Assembly (NCBI GenBank): GCA_030019105.1
Contig: JASEGY010000103.1
Span: 1 to 9,959, forward strand
DNA from: a bacterium
Lineage (GTDB): Bacteria > UBA9089 > JASEGY01
Direction: 5' to 3'
Length of the DNA: 9,959 nucleotides
The first letter of the stretch is position 1; each line of letters begins with the position of its first letter. The notes under the pieces are model-generated. The model worked only from the letters and a program-made list of their open reading frames with translations. It searched no databases and was not told the origin of the DNA. The position numbers were made by a program, and so were the translations under genes. Positions 6,194 through 9,959 of the stretch are shown here, one piece after another.

Positions 6194-6434
6194 TAACGTG
6201 GATTTCGACACCCCTTTGCGGAAAAATTCTAATTTTTAATCGCCTATGGATGCTGGCCTTACAAATTTTAGATTCACCTTCGAAAATTCCAGAAATGGGC
6301 TTTGCGAGGTCAAAACCGAGTTTTTGGGACACTGTAGACGATTGGCCAAAATGTTGCAGGATACCCTAAGCACTGATTATTTATAGGCTTAAAAATTAAC
6401 AAAAACAGCTGGCACCCTGTCGAAATCCACGTTA
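6194..6434. mobile_element. 241-bp inverted-repeat element next to the regulator gene
   Basis: TAACGTGGATTTCGACA (6194-6210) recurs as its exact reverse complement at 6418-6434 (17 bp, perfect). Further in, imperfect inverted similarity continues: TAATTTTTAATCGCCTAT read leftward to rightward resembles TAATTTTTAAGCCTAT from the other side. The interior has no credible gene. The right end cuts off the nucleotidyltransferase remnant, and the left end lies 25 bp from the start of the response regulator. I see no target duplication, which fits an old insertion followed by deletion, or a non-mobile repeat. Confidence 0.5.
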
Positions 6435-6760
6435 TCAGTTTGCTTAATGATGAATAAGTCTAAATCACTATCAGCGGAAGGTTCTCCATAGGCATAAGAG
6501 CCAAATAAGGCAGTACCGCAAAAGTCGCCCAAAAACCATTTTTAGGTTAGTAAAATGGTGGTTACATTACGGTGGCTAAATCACAGTCAACCGTTGTACC
6601 CACAAGGTGTTAGGAGAAGAGTGCGTCTATTGAAATATACCCTTACATGGGCGACTTTTGCGGTATTGCCAAATAAGATAATCTTTTCCGGCTGATACTC
6701 CTTTTTGACCTTCTCCGTAATCTGGTTAATAATTTCTCTTATTTTCTTATCCTTTAACAT
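6435..6760 (-). pseudogene. nucleotidyltransferase (MNT-type) gene, broken twice
   Basis: The minus strand from ATG 6760 (GGAGGT 11 nt upstream, promoter at 6830-6858) encodes MLKDKKIREIINQITEKVKK then EYQPEKIILF up to 6671, where a 162-bp MITE enters. Removing 6503-6670 restores the frame and gives KIILFGSYAYGEPSADSDLDLFIIKQTD. That is the Pol-beta-type nucleotidyltransferase signature: GS, about ten residues, then D-x-D (DLD). Such small proteins are the MNT half of HEPN/MNT modules or stand-alone minimal nucleotidyltransferases. After IKQTD the frame runs into the 241-bp element at 6418-6434 and stops 11 codons later, so the C-terminal half and any downstream HEPN partner are lost. About 54 codons survive. 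The gene is dead, but its promoter and N-terminal half look little decayed, so the MITE insertion may be recent. Confidence 0.85.
6509..6670. mobile_element. 162-bp MITE inside the nucleotidyltransferase gene
   Basis: The ends are 22-bp terminal inverted repeats with one mismatch: 6509-6530 (begins GGCAGTACCGCAAAAG) and 6649-6670 (ends CTTTTGCGGTATTGCC). A 6-bp direct duplication, AAATAA, flanks the element at 6503-6508 and 6671-6676. Removing the element and one duplicate rejoins a nucleotidyltransferase motif in frame, which is independent proof of insertion. The interior (about 118 bp) has no gene; it holds a small palindrome, CCATTTT/AAAATGG. A full-length transposase with the same ends would have to act in trans. 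I do not recognise the parent family. Confidence 0.88.
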
Positions 6761-6829
6761 ATTTTAATTTTACCTCCAAATAGAGTTGAAGATACCTTGT
6801 TAGTATTAGTGTTTACCAATAATAGGTTA

Positions 6830-6858
6830 AATATAACCTCTTTTGCCTGATAAGTCAA
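6830..6858 (-). promoter_or_regulatory. promoter of the broken nucleotidyltransferase gene
   Basis: On the minus strand TTGACT (6853-6858), a 17-nt spacer and TATATT (6830-6835) make a strong sigma70-type match. The start would be near 6823, about 63 nt before the ATG at 6760. It is divergent from the promoter at 6896-6925. Confidence 0.6.
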
Positions 6859-6895
6859 GAAAATTTGTAAGCGTTCAGGTACGACAATTTTAACC

Positions 6896-6925
6896 TTGAC
6901 ATCCTCACTCTTAATGAGATATAAT
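6896..6925 (+). promoter_or_regulatory. consensus promoter giving a leaderless ATPase mRNA
   Basis: TTGACA (6896-6901) and TATAAT (6920-6925) both match consensus perfectly, with an 18-nt spacer. Only 7 nt separate the -10 from ATG 6933, so transcription should start at or within a base of the start codon. No Shine-Dalgarno precedes that ATG, which agrees with a leaderless message. Confidence 0.75.
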
Positions 6926-6932
6926 TCAAGTT

Positions 6933-8225
6933 ATGAATGATTATCATTCAGGGCTTGAATTAAATTACAAGACACGGTGGATGGCCTCTTTGCTTAGAGA
7001 GTCGGTGACACAGCATCCGGTAGTGGTCCTTACCGGCGCCCGTCAGGTAGGCAAAAGCACTCTGTTGCGGCACGAGGCGCCTTTTTCCGACTGGCGGTAT
7101 ATCAGCTTAGACGACTTTGATGCGCTTTATCAATCCAAACATGATCCATCTTCACTCTGGAGCGGGACAGATCAGGTGGTGTTAGATGAAGTTCAAAAGT
7201 CACCCAGGCTCCTTGAGGCTGTAAAAATCGCTGTTGACCGCAATCGAGACAAGACCCGGTTTGTGCTTTCCGGTTCGGCTAATCTTTTACTGATGAGGCA
7301 CATTAGTGAGACCCTGGCCGGCCGGGCCGTTTATTACACCCTCTTTCCAATGGCCATAGGTGAGCTTGAAGGTCAAGCAAGGTGCAACTTATTGAAGACC
7401 CTTTTAGCGGGCCGGATGCCGGAGGAAGGCGAAGTGTCCTTTAAGGAGTATGATTTATTTTCCTTGATGTGGAAAGGATTCATGCCTCCTCTTATGGGAC
7501 TTGAGGGTGATGCTGTCCTCCGATGGTGGGAAGGCTATGTGGCTACCTATTTAGAGCGGGACTTAAGGCAGTTATCCCAGATTGAGTCACTCCCGGATTT
7601 TCACCGGATGATGGTCGTCCTGGCCTTACGATGCGGACAGATATTAAATCAGACAGAAGTGGCCCGGGACACGGGTATCACTCAGCCTACGGTGCATCGG
7701 TATCTAAATCTTCTTGAAACTACCTGTATGGTGGAACGATTGCCGGCCTTTGCCAGAAACCGCACGAAGCGGCTTATCAAATCTCCCAAGATATTGTGGG
7801 TAGATCCGGGATTGGCTGCCTTTCTGTCAGGTCATTATGACTCTGTCGGGCTTAAATCCTCGCGAGAAGCAGGTGGAATCTTCGAGTCCTTGATCTTTCT
7901 TCACCTTCGTGTCCTGGCCCAATTTTTGGCGCCTCAAGGCCGGTTGTATTATTGGCGGACAGTGAGTGGGCAGGAGGTTGATTTTGTCCTTGAATGGGGA
8001 CGTCAACTGCTGGCTTTTGAGGCCAAGTTGACCAATTCCCCGCGGTTTTCTGATACCGGGAATTTAAGACTATTTCTGGAAGAGTATCCTGAAACCTCAG
8101 CAGGCATTTTAATTCATACCGGAGCTGAGATTAGAAGACTTCACGAGAAAATTATCGCCCTTCCGTGGCGACTTTTAGCCGGAGAAGCTGGGGAGCGGAG
8201 GAGCAGAAGGGCGGAGAAAGGATGA
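6933..8225 (+). CDS. AAA ATPase with DUF4143 (AAA_14 family)
   Basis: A 430-residue P-loop ATPase. Walker A is GARQVGKST (35-43), Walker B is QVVLDEVQ (81-88, D85/E86), and sensor-1 is LSGSAN (112-117). A helix-turn-helix-like segment lies at about 230-262 (LNQTEVARDTGITQPTVHRY). The C-terminal DUF4143 part contains GQEVDFV (D350) and FEAKLT (E363, K365), resembling a PD-(D/E)XK-type D...ExK core seen in this family. The family is widespread, often multicopy, and has no settled function; nuclease activity is not established. The N terminus YKTRW before the ATPase core fits relatives, so I keep ATG 6933 although it lacks a ribosome site; ATG 6981 is the alternative. A Fur-box-like palindrome covers codons 1-6. 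The 3' end (ERRSRRAEKG) is a basic tail. The pyrophosphatase gene follows after 7 nt, probably in the same transcript. Confidence 0.92.
   Translation: MNDYHSGLELNYKTRWMASLLRESVTQHPVVVLTGARQVGKSTLLRHEAPFSDWRYISLDDFDALYQSKHDPSSLWSGTDQVVLDEVQKSPRLLEAVKIAVDRNRDKTRFVLSGSANLLLMRHISETLAGRAVYYTLFPMAIGELEGQARCNLLKTLLAGRMPEEGEVSFKEYDLFSLMWKGFMPPLMGLEGDAVLRWWEGYVATYLERDLRQLSQIESLPDFHRMMVVLALRCGQILNQTEVARDTGITQPTVHRYLNLLETTCMVERLPAFARNRTKRLIKSPKILWVDPGLAAFLSGHYDSVGLKSSREAGGIFESLIFLHLRVLAQFLAPQGRLYYWRTVSGQEVDFVLEWGRQLLAFEAKLTNSPRFSDTGNLRLFLEEYPETSAGILIHTGAEIRRLHEKIIALPWRLLAGEAGERRSRRAEKG
6934..6950 (+). promoter_or_regulatory. Fur-box-like palindrome on the start codon
   Basis: TGAATGATTATCATTCA is a perfect 7-3-7 palindrome beginning on the second base of the ATPase start codon. 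Its 13-bp core AATGATTATCATT equals the centre of the classical Fur box, but the outer three bases on each side do not match. It sits at about +1 to +18 of the predicted leaderless transcript, where a bound protein would block initiation. A Fur-family protein is only one candidate. Confidence 0.4.
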
Positions 8226-8232
8226 TTGTTCG

Positions 8233-9891
8233 ATGGACCCTAATACCATCTTAGTTATTGGTCATAAAAATCCGGATACTGATTCAATCGTGTCAGCAAT
8301 TGCTTATACCCATTTAAAAAATGCTCTGGGCACAAAGAATATCCTGGCGGCCGCAGCCGGGGAGTTGAACAGAGAAACCCGGTTTGTCCTGGAGCATTTT
8401 GGGGTTGAGCCTCTGCCGGTTATAGAGGATATTCACCTGAAAGTGGAAGATGTAATGGATAGCCGTCCGACCGTAATTGAGACCGGCGCGCCTTTTAAGA
8501 ATGTGTTGGAAATCATTGAAAAAGAAAAAGTAATGATGGTGCCGGTCGTGGCTGAAGGTGAATTAAAAGGCATTATTGGCGTGATGGAGATTGCGGACAG
8601 CTTAGTGGCCGAAACCGATATTGAGACATCCAGAAGGGTTAATACTACGGTAGAGAACATTCTCCATTGCCTGGGCGGGACATTATATGTAGGGGATAAA
8701 AAGAGGGTTTTTACTCACGGCAATCTTATGGTGGGAGCAATGGCGGTTGAATCTCTGACTTCACGATTGCGAAGCCAGTTTGGTTTTGACAATATTATTT
8801 TAATGGGAGACAGACCGGATGCCCAAAGGGCTGTCATTGAAGCCGGGGCTAAATGCCTGATTATTACCGGGGGGTTTATTCCTGAACAAGAAATAGTTGA
8901 ACGAGCCAAAGAATTAGAGGTAGTCATGATTACTTCTCCTCACGACACCATCACTTCCGTTCGATTAGTTAAACTGAGCGCCACTGTAGATGCTTTGATG
9001 GACAGGCAGGTTGCTCCTTTGAATCCGGGCCTTTTGCTTAAAGAGGCGATTGGCCTGGTAAGTCATTCCCCAACCCGCTCTCTGCCGGTAGTAGATGAAA
9101 ACAACCAGGTGATTGGAGTAGTAACCGGCCTGGATCTTTCCCTGAGCCGGGGCCGGAGGGTCATTTTAATGGACCATAACGAAGAATCCCAGGCAGTAGA
9201 TGGCATCCTCGAAGCAGAGGTAATGGAAGTAATTGACCACCATAAAATTGGACGTATTTCAAGCCTGGAGCCTATTTTTTTCACCTGTGAGCCGGTGGGC
9301 AGCACAGCTACTTTAGTGGCTGAAAAATATGAAAAGAGTTTTGTCAGCCCCCCGCCGCAAATAGCCGGCCTCCTTTTAGCCGGCATCATCAGCGATACCT
9401 TTCTTTTTCGGGCTTCAACCACCACGGATAAAGATAGACGAATAGCTGAAAAGCTTGCCCTGGCCGCCAGGATAGAAATAGAAAAGCTGGGCAAAGAGAT
9501 GTTTCATCACGCCGTAGATGAAGAAAAACCGGCGATAGAAATTATCCTTTCTGATTATAAGGAGTATGAATTAAGCGGGAAGAAGCTGGGTGTAGGCCAA
9601 ATGCAGGTCTTTGATAACCAGGACATTCTAAACAGGAAGGAAAGATTCAAGGAAGAATTAAGTAATTTATTGGATACCCACAAGTTAGAATTAGCTATTA
9701 TGATCATTAGCGATATCTTGCGGGGAGGAAGCACGGTATTTTTTGCCGGCAATGAACAAATAATGAAGATGGCCTTTGATTATACCCCTCAAGCCGGCCG
9801 GAAAAACGAGTTCTTCTTAAAAGATGCCTTTTCGAGAAAGAAGGATTTTCTGCCGCTCATTGGCCGGACTTTTAAAACTTATTATCGGTAG
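8233..9891 (+). CDS. ppaC: family II (Mn-dependent) inorganic pyrophosphatase with CBS and DRTGG domains
   Basis: Cytosolic enzyme that hydrolyses pyrophosphate to two phosphates, pulling biosynthetic reactions forward. At 552 residues it has the full regulated architecture. The DHH domain is split: GHKNPDTDS supplies metal ligands H11, D15 and D17, then a regulatory insert follows: CBS 1 (about 66-125), DRTGG (about 128-245) and CBS 2 (about 250-305). The DHH domain resumes with D314-H315-N316, D335-H336-H337 (DHHKIG) and D388 (ISDTF). The C-terminal DHHA2 domain ends with S534-R-K-K, the substrate-binding SRKK motif. All expected catalytic residues are present. In studied relatives the CBS pair binds adenine nucleotides that inhibit or activate the enzyme, and DRTGG is associated with diadenosine polyphosphate response. 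ATG 8233 lies 7 nt after the ATPase stop, with AAAGGA 10 nt upstream, suggesting coupling. Typical Firmicutes and anaerobe enzyme, also found in many anaerobic lineages. Confidence 0.97.
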   Translation: MDPNTILVIGHKNPDTDSIVSAIAYTHLKNALGTKNILAAAAGELNRETRFVLEHFGVEPLPVIEDIHLKVEDVMDSRPTVIETGAPFKNVLEIIEKEKVMMVPVVAEGELKGIIGVMEIADSLVAETDIETSRRVNTTVENILHCLGGTLYVGDKKRVFTHGNLMVGAMAVESLTSRLRSQFGFDNIILMGDRPDAQRAVIEAGAKCLIITGGFIPEQEIVERAKELEVVMITSPHDTITSVRLVKLSATVDALMDRQVAPLNPGLLLKEAIGLVSHSPTRSLPVVDENNQVIGVVTGLDLSLSRGRRVILMDHNEESQAVDGILEAEVMEVIDHHKIGRISSLEPIFFTCEPVGSTATLVAEKYEKSFVSPPPQIAGLLLAGIISDTFLFRASTTTDKDRRIAEKLALAARIEIEKLGKEMFHHAVDEEKPAIEIILSDYKEYELSGKKLGVGQMQVFDNQDILNRKERFKEELSNLLDTHKLELAIMIISDILRGGSTVFFAGNEQIMKMAFDYTPQAGRKNEFFLKDAFSRKKDFLPLIGRTFKTYYR

Positions 9892-9959
9892 TCTGGTAGT
9901 CTGGTATACTCAGCACGGCCATAAATAGTGATTTTGAATAGGTTGTAAGTTGTAGGTTG
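9887..9959. repeat. short tandem repeats after the pyrophosphatase
   Basis: GGTAGTCT is repeated twice (9887-9902) across the stop codon, followed by GGTA. At the window edge GGTTGTA, AGTTGTA and GGTTG (9941-9959) are another 7-bp series that may continue beyond the window. No terminator or gene is visible in the last 68 bases. Confidence 0.5.

Noticed and set aside
6117..6332. Minus-strand 71-residue frame (MSQKLGFDLAKPISG...)
   Set aside because: It lies mostly inside the 241-bp repeat element, runs into the regulator gene in another frame, and has no ribosome site. Treated as repeat-derived.
6500..6679. 9-bp target duplication GCCAAATAA for the MITE
   Set aside because: It would make the ends asymmetric. 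With AAATAA as the duplication the two 22-bp ends match at 21 positions.
6435..6760. Active HEPN/MNT toxin-antitoxin module
   Set aside because: Only an interrupted MNT fragment is present, and no HEPN gene is seen on either side.
8433..9752. Minus-strand frames inside the pyrophosphatase gene
   Set aside because: Shadow frames of a fully recognisable enzyme; Ser/Ile-rich composition typical of antisense translation.

Overview
The window looks like the chromosome of a Gram-negative, probably uncultured and anaerobic, bacterium. The grounds are Sec signal peptides, a predicted outer-membrane beta-barrel, an OmpR/HisKA two-component pair of the heavy-metal-sensor type, and a regulatory CBS/DRTGG family II pyrophosphatase. 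Base composition is moderate and the intergenic DNA is loaded with short repeats. No rRNA, tRNA or other phylogenetic marker is present, so I do not name a lineage.

Layout. (1) Positions 127-2393, minus strand: a two-gene operon with a near-consensus promoter (2293-2321), an OmpW/OmpX-like small beta-barrel starting at TTG 2231, a secreted acidic TPR-like protein overlapping it by ATGA, and a strong rho-independent terminator (127-170). (2) Positions 2384-3023: a repeat island. It holds the C-terminal remnant of a RAYT/Y1-type transposase, a 319-bp foldback element with perfect 21-bp inverted ends, and a separate long hairpin. (3) Positions 3050-6168, minus strand: response regulator, then histidine kinase (23-bp overlap), then after 280 bp a secreted two-domain protein ending in a fibronectin type III fold. 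The 280-bp gap holds two candidate promoters, an 11-bp tandem direct repeat of OmpR-type geometry, and two nested palindromes. (4) Positions 6194-6760: a nucleotidyltransferase (MNT-type) gene destroyed by a 162-bp MITE with a visible target duplication. Its 3' part is lost at a second 241-bp inverted-repeat element that abuts the regulator gene. (5) Positions 6830-9891: divergent promoters, then on the plus strand an AAA ATPase/DUF4143 gene that appears leaderless, with a Fur-box-like palindrome over its start codon, followed 7 nt later by the pyrophosphatase gene.

How the genes fit together. The clearest functional unit is the two-component system plus the secreted Fn3 protein. The same-strand order, the activator-like tandem repeat placed exactly on the -35 position of an extended -10 promoter, and the two further dyads near the Fn3 gene suggest that this secreted protein is a target of the system. 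The barrel/TPR pair is a separate envelope module. The ATPase and pyrophosphatase are probably co-transcribed, but I see no mechanistic link between them. I found no convincing new defence or mobile system. The most unusual material is the set of three different non-coding inverted-repeat elements within 4 kb, one of which can be proved from sequence alone to have broken a gene.
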